From Acanthochlamys bracteata (taxonomy: Eukaryota > Streptophyta > Magnoliopsida > Pandanales > Velloziaceae), in contig CM034134.1 of assembly GCA_019914995.1 (NCBI GenBank), positions 5,340,463 to 5,404,462 on the forward strand: 64,000 nt of DNA, in the 5' to 3' direction. Below, one piece after another: positions 1-10,869 of this stretch (positions are counted from its first letter, which is position 1; every line of letters begins with the position of its first letter). A program made the translations under genes and the position numbers. Under the pieces are notes generated by a model that searched no databases, was not told the DNA's origin, and saw nothing but the letters and a program-made list of their open reading frames with translations.

Positions 1-2265
1 TTTAGTTTTGAACTAATTTTATGTAGTACTAATAACTTGTTGAGAATAATCATAAGGTTTGTAATTTATCTTTTCCATCGTTTGTAGTAACTAAAGTGAT
101 CTTAGCAGATGTGTGTTGATTTATCTCTCTATTTGTCTGTTATATATATATATATATGGGGAGAGATATGGGCACTCCCTCCCCGGTTTATGACCGGAGT
201 GACCTCTAAATCAAATCTCCACCGTTAGATATGAAGAACTATGAATTATAATATATATATATATATAATAAATAACAGGAATATAAGGAAAGGCTATATT
301 AGGTGTTAGTACTATCAGTTTATGTTCAATTGACTGATTATCAGTTGGGCTGAAAAATCAATTTTATCTGCGTGTGTGTAAATGAGCAAGTGATTAGAGA
401 TGTAAGTTGTAAATAATCAAGTACTTATTTGCAGGTAAGTGGTTAATCGTTGGTCTCATAGCTTTGAACTTGTATTTAGGGTAGATGACTAAGAATATAC
501 GTGTGTTGATAGTTATAGATACCAGAAATAGGATTCATTTTGGTCACCTTTAGGATTTTATTCCTTGATGTTTGTCAGTGTGTTCATTCTTAGTTCTTAG
601 GTTTTTACAGCTAGATATGACATGGGTTTAATTTTCTAAAGTAACTTCTTTTCAATAGTAGATGATTTCAGTTGCTTTTGTTGTTTTATTCTGTACCTTC
701 ATAGTATGCCTTAGTTTGGGAGATGTTTGAAAGAAACTGACTTTGTGGTTTAGTAAGGTTTTGTTTATTTCTTATCAATTCATTTTGGTACTTCTTGTAA
801 TTGCTGAATGTCATATTCTACCCGTTGCTGATTCCGATTTCCTATCTTCACTTAGTTGATGCATGGTTTCCTTTCTTGTTCTTGGTGGTCCTCCAAAAGT
901 TCTAGCATATGATTACGAAGTTTCAGCTGTTCCTTGTGGATTGGCTAATGTTACGTTCCCATGCAAGTAGGTTTTGATTCGTCTTAGAAGGGTTAGTTTT
1001 AGAAAATTGCACCGCAGTGATATTTTTGGCCTCTTTACTTTTTTGGTCAATTAGTGGTGTAGAGTAATCCTGTTTTTACCTTAGTCCTTGATAGAACTTT
1101 ATATGTCAACTTATTACTACATTCTTTTGAACAAATCTTCTTCTAATAGTAACTAAAAAAAAAAAAGAAATCTTTCTTTGGTTATCTTTGAAATATTAAA
1201 GCTTATTTTATTGTTTAAAGTGATTATTGAAATGTGATTAATTACAATATTAGCTTGTCAGTATGCCAGTACTGGTTTGATAATATACCTGATTGTTTGG
1301 AGAGCTTTGTTTAGTTCAATAATGGTTACTACTCTTTGATAACTAGTTATAGATGAATGATCATACCTTTCAACCATGCGGTAGCTATTTTCTGTTCTCG
1401 ACTCTGTAGTACATAATGATGACTTCAATAAGAACTAGGTTTGCTTATTAACCAACAAAGTAATGTTTGAATGCTGTTTATGTTCTGAGATGTTTGTTGT
1501 CTTTAGGTTCTAAGATTAAGAATATATGGCTGATTTTGATAGTTATAGAGAAGAGTACTGATCTTGGTTTCATTTATGACATTTTTTTAATTGTATTTTT
1601 AGTTTATTCATTCCTGGCTCTTGGGGTTTTACAGCTATGTAGAACCTAGTTTTACTTCTTTCTAAGAAGGGTTATACTTTTTGGTTAGTTAGTGGATTCT
1701 CTTGTTTTTATTTTATTCCATATGTTCACAGCCTAACTAATTTTTGAAGATGCTCGAGTATAATTGCATCCTTGGGTTAGTAAGATTTTATTAGGTTTCT
1801 TATTACATTATTATGGGTACTCCTGATATTTGTTAACTATTTGTGCAAATTGATTTCTTGATTTATTTATTTGTTATTATTATTTTTCCCCCCCCTTAGT
1901 TGATGAAAAACTTGTCCTTGGTGGTTCTTTCTGCAAGTCCTAGATTTGCTTCTTGCAAACTTTTAGTTATTTAAGCTTATCCCAATTGCGATAATATTCT
2001 ATAAATTATTCCACATTTTTATCCTAATATAGGTCTTGTGGGTGATCCATTATTAGTTTATAGTTTTTTTTTTTGTTCTTTTGATTTTGGTTTCATATGA
2101 AGTTAGACTCTCTTGTTATCAATATGTCAATCTAAGTTTCAAAATTTCTCCTAAGTAATATGTTGATACTGTTCTTTCCGGAGGCGTATACTTTTTCTTA
2201 TTATTTGTATGCTCAGTTCAATGAATAAGGTCGTTGTACTTAGTTAAGTAACATAGTGCTTGCTG
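1..2265. other. T-rich non-coding DNA
   Basis: No convincing coding region is visible: open frames are short and stops are dense on both strands. The plus strand is strongly T-rich, as in plant introns or intergenic DNA. Two AT dinucleotide runs (about 140-158 and 245-264) flank a GC-richer segment at 160-225. The stretch could be intronic to a gene starting outside the window, but no exon can be shown. Confidence 0.5.
480..1970 (+). repeat. degenerate direct repeat, about 1 kb spacing
   Basis: Segments 480-910 and 1490-1970 resemble each other in the same order. Shared words include GATAGTTATAGA, TTTTTACAGCTA/GTTTTACAGCTA, TTAGTAAG...TTTTAT and TTAGTTGATG followed by CTTGGTGGT. A weaker partial copy seems to lie at 960-1100. 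The copies have diverged with many indels, which suggests an old local duplication in non-coding DNA. No coding content is seen. Confidence 0.5.
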
Positions 2266-2389
2266 GCCCTCAAGTATTAATAAAAATTCGAAGATGAATT
2301 TTTTTATGAGGTAGAATTGGAATACCCATGTTTAGATTAGGGGTAGTTGAGTCAATGTGTCTCTTGTTGACATTCACACATAAGCAAAT

Positions 2390-4740
2390 CGCGCCGAACC
2401 CAAGTGTTTTCTTCTCAAACCTTCTATTATTTTCTAGGTTATTCTTTACATCTTTTATTTTTCCCATCCCATTATTCCTTACTCCGTGCTGCCAAAAACC
2501 CTCATGCATGTCCCTCCCTTCCGATTTCTTCCCCGTTGATATTTCCCACAATTAGCATCCAGTTTCTCCCCCATTTTCTACGATCATCCTTGTCTAGCAA
2601 TCGCCGAGCTAATTGCTGCCAGAGAAGTGCAAGATCGCATTTCGCGCCCGCTTGCGTGCGTTTGCGGCTTCGTTTGAGAAATTCGGTCAGTTTGTCCGTG
2701 ATTTTTTATGCCGTTGAGTGACTTAGTAGCTACCTCACATATCGCGTGCTTCTCTTTATTTAATTGCACCAGATCTAGCTACAATGCCTCTTGAGCCAAA
2801 AACCCTAAATATTGCCGGCGTCGCTTTCGACCGGTGATTGCCGCTGTGAGCCACCCTGAAGCTATTGGTCGCTGCTGCTTATGTTGCTGCCACCTGAATT
2901 TCCCCATTCAGCCACCTCTATTCCTGGCCAGTACTTTAGGTTGCCGGAATCCGGCGGCCTGGTTGGTTTTGCTTCGTCATGCTCTCCGTGACCAAAATTC
3001 CAAGGAGTTGTCATTGCGATCTAAATTCAATTTGGAACTTAAGACTCTTCTTGTCTAGGTAAGTCTTTATTTAAAAACTAGTACTAAGTGCTAGGCAAAT
3101 GTATTGTGGTTTATTCGATAACGGTTGTTAAGTTATTTCGGTAATTGTCTTTTATAGATCACTAATCATATTTATGTGTGTTTGATAAGAGTTGTTTCAA
3201 TGTTAGGTTACTAGGAGCAATATTATTATTGAAGTTAGATTGCGTTTAGTGAACGGTAATTACATGTCTATGTGTCGGGATCGTGAGTGCTAGTCAGGGT
3301 AGTTTGGCTTGAAGTTAGCCCATGAATTCGAGATGTAGCATGGACTCAAGTTGAGGGTTACCATGCCTTTGTCTTCCTAAATTATCGTTAGGTCTTCGGT
3401 ACCGGTAATATTTGCTTTGGCCCTCCGACATATCTTACCACTTTCATGCATATATGATTCATCCTTCATGATTCATGATATCCTATGATTCATGTTTGCT
3501 GTTGAACATGATGTTATGCATGTTATTGAAATTATCAAATTGCTAGTATTGTCCTTAAGCAGGTCTATTTAAAAACGATTGAGGATTATTTTATGATATG
3601 TTATTCTTATGTTATTGCGTTGAATGGCACATAATTTATGGATAGCGAAATATGAGTTGAGCAAGTTTTATACATATGGATATATATTGTATGTATATGT
3701 ATGTAAATATAAAAAATATTTTTATTATATTCGAATACTCGCGCTGTATGGAGGCAAGCGAGTAAGTCAGGGGCTGAGTTCAGGATCCCAGTAGGTGTGG
3801 GGAGAGTTAACCCACCTAAGGCCATAATATTAGGTAGGCTCATGCATGTGGGGGTAGGACCACGGCCCATCCGAACTAGTCAACCGCATGGTGGTAGCCT
3901 CGGTGGGGTGCAGATAGAGTCTAGACACTGAGTGCTGGAGAAGATATTTGATTGGAAATTAGATTTAGGTTTAGATACTTTGACTCCCTAACTTTTGGAT
4001 TTTATTTAGAAATTATGGTTTTATGAACTACTATATTCTGTAAAGTACTTTGACTTGATAGTTTATTGTCTTTTCGATGATAACACCATTTAATATTTAT
4101 TATATTGACTATTTTATTATTAAATTATTTATTGTACATTTAATTATGATTTTAAATACGATTTGATACTTCATATGCAACTTTTTACAAACTTCTTGAT
4201 TTATCAATTTAATTTGCTAATTATCTATTTTTTGATTTAATCTTTATGCTCAACTAATTATTTCTAATTTAGTTTTGGTTCACTATATTATTAATTTTTG
4301 AATTGTTTATAAATAGTTCACCTATTTTATATCTTGTTCGATTACTTATCTAATTGTTAAGCATTTATTAATGTACGATTTAATGTGTTGTACTTGACTA
4401 TTTGTTCTTATCCTAATCATCGCCTTCTTATGTATATTTATTTGAAATGTTGAGTAATGTCTTTTATAATTCATTATATAGCTTGTTGAGTAATGTACGA
4501 TTTAAGTATTTTTTATTGTATGCTTTTAGCTTGTTTGCAAACTGCATTATATAGAGCCGTACCATTCTACTAAGAATTGAGTCGGTATGGGATGATTCAG
4601 GACTTGGTAGTAATGAATTGATCTAATCATTGCATTTTTGCATATGTACAAATATAGTAATCAAATATTAGGTAATGAATTAGAAATCTTAAACGGTGCA
4701 TTTACTTTTCACCTCACTGAGTTTGGGCTCACTAAAAGAG
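2390..4740 (+). mobile_element. non-coding retroelement-like unit (LARD/LTR-type)
   Basis: The left part (2400-3060) is a GC-richer leader with CT-rich tracts, an AAAAACCCTAAAT block and a TCCGGCGG-rich stretch, followed by a possible splice donor (TAG|GTAAGT near 3060). The rest is long AT-rich non-coding DNA. This resembles the transcribed leader and LTR of non-autonomous Ty3-type elements; the minus-strand unit at 10870-12688 has the same architecture in reverse. Its last 200 bp (4545-4740) resemble 48900-49110. No coding domain is present. I infer the element type from architecture alone and could not fix the boundaries. Confidence 0.4.
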
Positions 4741-6900
4741 ACATGTGGAATTGAAAGCCATGATGATGCAACAGTCGACCATCATTGAACTACTGCATGG
4801 GGGCATGAAAGACATGAGGAGGGCCACAAAAGACCTACAGAGGGACACGGAAGAGCGCCACAAAGCCATGAGAGTTTAATTTAAGGAGTTGTCGGATTTG
4901 AAGGCTACGTTTCAAAAGTTGTTTCGGACATACAGTACTTATAGTGGTAGAGAAAGCACAACGAGTCCAACTGGGGTAGCAGACCACATGGAGTGGGCTC
5001 TAAAAATAATCTTTGTTGCCTTGGATGAGGAGGATGGGATGGAGCGGCCTCTTCAAGGGAAAAGGTCTAGGCCCATTTTTGAGATAGAAACGCCGTTTCA
5101 ATTCAAGAGGGTATGCACGGGAGTATAGCAGGGAAAGTTTATGATCCTGACTAGTTTCCCTCAAAAGCGGATAACGGCAAGCTCATCACATGGGTGAGGG
5201 TGCAGATACATAAGGATTAAGGGAAAATCGACCTTGGTTATTGCAGTGCATATTTGTGGTTCTCCCCTCTTTTATGTACACCAGTTTGGTTGTTAACATA
5301 TGAGGTAATGCTTAATGTTGTTTGTTCCTTCGCCATCGAACTTTATGATTATAGATTAATTTCGCTATCGAAACTTGTTTTCGTCTGCTTTGTATTGTAG
5401 CATATAGAAATTTGCGTCTATTGGCTACGTTATAATCTTGCCGCATAGTGAGCCTCTGACTCAAAATATTTGGTCATCAGCTTGCTCTTTTATGTAAGTT
5501 TTATAATGTCAAATGGCCAATTTTTTGAATGTTAAACTACTAATGTAGTTTTTGTTACAGCAAAATTTATTCGGTGAGTGGCGAAGTTATAAGTCGTAGA
5601 CACTCTCGCAAGAAAATGAGCATGTCGATTTTAAGGTCAAGAACGAAGATCTTAGGATGGCTCCCTGCAGATTGTGGCTAGAGAACGATCCAAGCATAAA
5701 GGGGTAGACGGAACTCAACCGAGTTCTTGAGGCAAACTGGTGATTATGGGGATTATGGAGATTTCGTGCTGAAGTATCTAAAATTCTTGAGCACCGACAA
5801 AGACGTGTCATGTATAACTCATGTGTTACGCTATGGAACTATTCTCTAGTGGAAAGCCCGCACCAATTTTACTCAACGATAAGCGTCCAAAGAATGCAGC
5901 TAATGAGATAGGCGAAATCAAGATGAAGGATACACGAGGTATTTTTTTCCAAACAGCGTAAACGAAAAGGGGACGCAAATAATAATATTTCACCACAACG
6001 TTAGCATTATTTGCACCTATTGAATTCTTTGTATAAAAATTTATTTATTTCATTGATGTTGTAATTGTCTTATAATGTTAGTGACCTTTATTGCATTCGG
6101 TCTTCACAGTGTTTAAAGTGAAGTTGTGTGGTGTTCATCCAAATGTAACTATAGAAAGTCGAGTTGCTATATTTGATTATTATAACTTTTTTGTTATGCT
6201 GTTCGGTTGTGCTTTCTCGGGATATGTTTTAGATTTTTGAAACAATTTTATGTCCAAATATTGCGCAAATACACTAGTTTTGACCTTTCATAGCAGGAAG
6301 TAGCTTCAACATGTTATGGTTTGCCTTAGATTCTAACCTTGGACGACTAAGTTTGAGGTCCGTTATTGACTGTTATCAACATCTGAGGAGTTTATCGACT
6401 TGTTATGGACCTTAGGATAGTAATGATCATTATGATCTCTTTTGTGCTTTGGGCGACCTTGTGTGAGCTTTATCGACTTGTAGTCGACCTTGTTTTAACA
6501 AGTTGTTCTTTCTTTTTAACTAGCTAACGCTATTAACAAATCATAACAATTAACAGGTATGAGTCTAGAGGAAGATGGTGCATCTCTTTTTGTGCAGCCA
6601 ACTATACTAGCACAACTGTAGCTTAGGTTCAAACAGCATCAAGTCCAACTTGTGGAGAACGATAAACTAATTAAAAGCTGAACTGATTGAGACACCACGT
6701 GGCTAAGGTCGAGGTCGAGGTGGCAGATTTGAGGACAATGGTTGCGACTCGTCAAGCATGAGAAACTAGCAGTGAGTTAAACAGGTGGAGATACGAGAGG
6801 GCGAATATGAAGGCTTATGTTCGTGGATATGAAGGTTAGAAAAATGATCTTACATCTTTTTTCTATTTATAGGTTTTTTAAAGTAAAATAAAAGCCTAAG
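4740..6900 (+). pseudogene. decayed plant-transposon gene, possibly Ulp1-type
   Basis: Frame fragments give a Lys/Glu/Met-rich, probably coiled-coil segment (4740-4880), then an uninterrupted stretch (4889-5128) ending near PLQGKRSRPIFEIETPF. After an AT-rich, intron-like gap, 5730-5830 encodes GDYGDFVLKYLKFL, which faintly resembles the C-terminal GDCG-containing block of plant Ulp1-like (C48) proteases, with Cys replaced. A last exon-like piece starts after an AACAG acceptor near 6556. Stops break all frames. It is probably a relic of the same class as 18319-21080, but the assignment is weak. Confidence 0.3.
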
Positions 6901-6960
6901 AAAGACGTACATTTTTTCTATTAACACTAATTCAAAGTTTTGATTTGTTCCAGTCTCCAA
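6820..6960 (+). repeat. dispersed repeat R1, copy 1
   Basis: This segment runs from GATATGAAGGTTAGAAAAATGATCTTA to GTTTTGATTTGTTCCAG in outline and matches 10560-10700 and 16470-16580 in order and orientation. The shared core is AAGTCTAAGAAAGACGTA-like followed by TTGAAGTTTTGATTTG. The three copies mark related element pieces. Confidence 0.6.
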
Positions 6961-7284
6961 TATCGCCAATTCTAATATTCTTTAGTAATCAAAGATCCAA
7001 TTATGGATCCTCCAATTAATTAAATTACCGATGAATGCCCCTACTGCGGGTCGGAGGTGAATGGTGGGCGCTTGTTCCTCTGGCATTCAGTCATAATCCG
7101 AAATACGGTAGCTTTACTGCACGGTCATCAATAGGATAAAAGTAACCTATCTCGTGTTGGTCTAAACCCAACCCACGTTCCCTATTGGCGGTTGAACAAT
7201 CTAACACTGGTGGGTGGACAAGCCTTGTGGCATGGTAGACAATTTGTTACGAACTTTATTTTTCGGCTCCGTAGAAAAAGCCCG

Positions 7285-7545
7285 TTGGGCGAGCTGAATA
7301 CTAAGCCCCAACTTCCGAGCAGCCGTACAACACAACATGGAGTAGCTTAAGCAGTGGATGCACACTACTCTGCATTACTCCTTTCAGTTGTAGGGTGCTG
7401 CTGACTTCTTGAGTTGAATTGCTGGAGGATGCTACAGAGGTCGCATACAACTCGGACATTTCCATTATGATGTTCTTTGGATTGTCAAATTTATAATGGC
7501 TCCCATTAATAAGAGCACATCTCTCCCGTAACTTACTGCTCTTCA
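7285..7545 (-). repeat. dispersed module shared with 30215-30510
   Basis: Minus-strand words such as CCAAAGAACATCA, CAACTGAAAGGAGTAATG, GAGC/AGTTGTATGCGA and GGGCGAGCTGAATAC occur here and at 30215-30510 in the same order. A shorter related piece (TATTAATGGGC.. with AAAGAACATCA) is at 13970-14030, same orientation. In this copy a frame of 82 residues (7549-7301) stays open. I do not recognise its product; it may be an exon of an element-borne or captured gene. Confidence 0.5.
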
Positions 7546-8601
7546 TCAAATAATATTTATATGTTAGTGGTTCTTCTAATATTGATATGTTGAGACGAAA
7601 TGCAGTCAGACATTAATGGCGCAGTTGACAAAAGAACGAACGCACAGGCTCATTTTCATTAGTTGTCTAGTCGCTGATTAGTGGTAACCTTCGGTAAGCA
7701 TCTTATCTATAGTAGATTTATGCGGTTGGGTCTTAGGAACTAAAAGGTTGAAAATTAGACGAAAGATGCAGCTAAACATTTATGGTGAAGTTGAAGAGAA
7801 AGACACGTTCTAGTTCATCTAAGTGTAAATGGCACCTTGTGTAAAGAGTGCCATAGTTATGAGATACTTTAATTAGTGTTGGTGATTAAGAAATCCTTGT
7901 GATAATAGGTGCCACTATAATTGGAAATCAGAGTGATGCAAAGAACATCACAAAGAAAAGTTCGAAATGTATACGAACGACTTGTATTCGGAAGCGCGCC
8001 CCTATTAAAAGGAGTAATGTTGAGTATGAAGCTCGGGGCTTTGCCTTGGATTTCGAGTTTATGTGACCAAGTTCAGCTTCAGGGCCTCTCGACATTAGAA
8101 GCACCGAAGATAGCTGAAAGGAGTAATGTTGAGTATGAACTGCTCCGAGCCAAAGCAACATCGTCAACTTACCGTTCTATCCCCTGTTTATCTGCAACTC
8201 ATTAGATTACATGAGTTTGGGATATGTAGAGAAGATTTTACCGACGTGTTATTGCCATTTGGCTTGAAGATATTTGGTTGTTGCTTACAAATGAGAGAAC
8301 AATGGCGGTATCAAACTCGTCAATGAAGAGTTAGATATTGATGTTTTACAATACTCGTTACTGAGATACGCACATAGAGGCACCTACGGACCATCATGTG
8401 GCTCCATGCCTCATAGGCGTGTTTGCTCGGAAGTGTTAGTTATTGCGGACTTCTCCTCGCTGACAATAGTGGGATAGAACTGGTTGGTGAAGATGTTGGA
8501 TATAGGAATTTCACAAAATTGTAAAACTATTATTGCTTAATTACTATTGTGAATCAGTCAAATTATTTGTTGGAGGATTTTCTAAAATTGTCATGTTGTT
8601 A

Positions 8602-9170
8602 TAGGGGTGGCAATTTGGGTTGGTGTGTCGCTTCGGGACCCATTCAATAACCGTGTCAAATTCGTTCAACCCTAATCCAACCCATGAATTTATATGGGTC
8701 AAAATTGTCAACTCTAACCTAACCTATTTATAATCGGGTCAAATTCAGGTCGACCTATTTAATAATTAAAATTATTAATTTTTAATTTTATATTTTTAAG
8801 CTTCAGCGAATTTATAATATCAGTTGTAATAAAAGTGCACGATGTTCTTAGATATAAAAATAACGATTAATTATAAATATCATATAATTTAATAATTTAT
8901 AAATTACTATTATCGATTATTTTTATTGCTAATATATTAATAAAAGGAAAGGAAAAAATAAATGTTATTTTTTCAAAAAATAGAAATTCGGGTTGGTGGG
9001 TTAATTTCGAGTTAATCCGGATCTATCCATTTAATAACCGGAACAAATTATCTCAACCCTAACCCAACCCATATATTTATATGGGTCAAATTTTTTAGCT
9101 CTAATGCTAATTACATGGATCGGTTTGAAGTTGCGTTTTCGGATCGGGTCATATAATGCCAACCCTATAT
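8602..9170. mobile_element. hAT-type MITE (GGGGTGGCAA family)
   Basis: The left end reads TAGGGGTGGCAATTTGGG. The reverse complement of the right end reads ATATAGGGTTGGCATTATA, giving imperfect terminal inverted repeats. Flanks 8594-8601 (TGTTGTTA) and 9171-9178 (TGTTATTA) match at 7 of 8 bases, consistent with an 8-bp hAT-type duplication. The interior has subterminal pieces rich in GGGTTGG/CAACCC and ATGGGTC around an AT-rich centre, without coding capacity. Boundaries are good to within a few bases. Confidence 0.65.
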
Positions 9171-9254
9171 TGTTATTACTCAAGAACTTGAATGATAGCT
9201 GTCGTTATCATAATATTTGGCATTTGGTTGTATTCACTAGCTATTCTATAATAA

Positions 9255-9455
9255 ACCCCTCAGCCAAATTATGTCGACTATGTTATTGACCAGCCAACTT
9301 CCATGTGTTATGTTATGTCGACTTGCGACCGTTCTACGAACACACAACGTCTGAATGTCTTTCACAAAATTGGTCGAATTGTTAAGAAAAAGGCAAAGAA
9401 GTCTTCAACTTAAATTCTTGACGTGTTGCTACGTAAGGTGTTGAACCTAAAATAT
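9255..9455 (+). repeat. dispersed repeat R2, copy 1
   Basis: This copy contains CTATGTTATTGACC, an AACGTCTGAA block, TTCACAAAATTGGTCGAA and a tail like CTTAAATTCTTGACGTG. A direct diverged copy lies at 9690-9880 and an inverted copy at 13060-13295. Confidence 0.55.
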
Positions 9456-9689
9456 CAAATAAATGAAGGTTGAAGTGGAATATTATGGTTGGATTTCGGA
9501 AAACAAAAGGTTGAAAGTGAACCGAAATGCACAGCCAGATCTCCAAGCACTAGTGGCACACAATCTAATATATAATAAAGGCCATATTTATGAGTTGTCT
9601 AATCACTTTGCTATTGGTAATTATGTACCCTAGTAGCATTATTAGTGACCTCTTTTGGGCATTAGTTTGTTTCAGCTCCTCCGACTTTT

Positions 9690-9880
9690 CACAGCTCTGT
9701 TCGACCATCTATTCTCGCACTTGTCACACTCGTGTCGTCAATCACAGTAATATTTTGTCGTTCGGTTGTTTTCGCAAAATTTGCCGAAATATTAATGAAA
9801 GATAGTAATGAAGTTGTCCAACTGAAATTCCAAATGTGTTGCTATGGGAGGTGTTGAATCCAAATATCTAGTGTTGGTCG
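9690..9880 (+). repeat. dispersed repeat R2, copy 2
   Basis: It shares TTCGCAAAATTTGCCGAA, an AATGAAGTTGTC.AACT block and TGTTGCTA with copy 1, in the same order and orientation. It is more diverged than the inverted copy. Confidence 0.45.
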
Positions 9881-10559
9881 ATAGCTCACTGTTTTAGTTG
9901 ACAAAAGGTCATTAACTCCACAATTCGACAAAATTATTAGAAAATGAGGTCGATACTTGTCATAATGCTGAGAACATAATTAATATAGAACGAAGAAAGT
10001 AGCACAGGCAAATATCCACGGGTGGAGAAGTACCCTATAGTAAGGTCTCGTGAAACGAAACGCACAACTATATTAATGGTCAAGTTGAAGAGGAGACGAA
10101 ACACAATTTCAACTAAGCATTAGTGGCGTACAGTGTAATAAGTGTCATATTTATGAGTTCTCTAGTCTTGACTTTGGTAATTATGTACTCTAGGTAAGTG
10201 TCGTATCTACATTGGAATGCTGCAGGTAGGGTCTTGTGTAACGAAATTTTAAAATTAGACGTTAAACGTTAATGACGAAAAGTCGAAAGGAGACGAGCGC
10301 ACAGGCTCAACCAAATGTTAGTGTGGCACACAGTTTAGGAGATGAATGCATAGGCTCACAAATGTTTGTCTACATATTGGTGGGGTTACATAATGGAAGT
10401 GCAGGTTAGCTTTGGCAGCTTTAATCATAATCGGGGTGTACTCTATTCTCTAAACTCGATAAGGTGTTGCTTTGTATAATTTGCTTGTACCTTTCTTTAA
10501 CAAGCTATTCATTCTTTTTTATTAACAGGTTGAGACACGAGAAGGGGGATATGAAGGCT

Positions 10560-10760
10560 CCTGAGGCGGATATGAAGGTTATAACAAATGATCTTAGATC
10601 GTTTATCCATTTGTAGTTTTCTCAAAGAAAAAAAAAGTCTACGAAAGACGTAAGAATTTCTATTCTCACTAATTTGAAGTTTTGATTTGTAATAGTGTCC
10701 TCTACAGCCGAGAAGGAAAATAATCGGAGGAGAAAAGTACGGTCTTGCTTTGGTCTAAAC
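10560..10760 (+). repeat. dispersed repeat R1, copy 2
   Basis: Closest to 16470-16640. Both carry TCCATTTGTAGTT, AAGTCTA.GAAA.ACG, TCGGAGGAG/CCGAAGGAG and TA.GGTCTTGCT in the same order. Upstream, GATATGAAGGCTCCTGAGG resembles the tail of 6800-6840, which suggests the end of a repeated element-borne gene. Confidence 0.6.
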
Positions 10761-10869
10761 CAAAAAAAAAAAAAAAGATGAGCAATTCTAGGGCCACTAA
10801 AAGAGAATTGCCATGTTTGTTCAATCGCTGGACTCGATGAGCCTTCATATTCTACAGGCATTAGTCATA

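Larger units (their letters stand above)
7590..10345 (+). repeat. array of degenerate interspersed direct repeats
   Basis: At least four copies of a loose unit are visible (near 7600-7700, 7740-7890, 9480-9640 and 10030-10340). Each contains variants of GGTTGAAAATTAGACGAAA, a block like TTAATGGTGAAGTTGAAGAG, CGCACAGGCTCA, and GGCACACAGTGTAATAAGTGCCATA followed by TATGAGTTGTCTAGTC. Spacing is irregular because other sequences, including a MITE, lie between copies. No coherent protein is encoded; the small open frames inside look fortuitous. Confidence 0.5.

Noticed and set aside
2270..2770. Small ORFs on both strands near the leader of the 2.4-kb element
   Set aside because: No motif or codon bias is visible, and the frames overlap each other on opposite strands.
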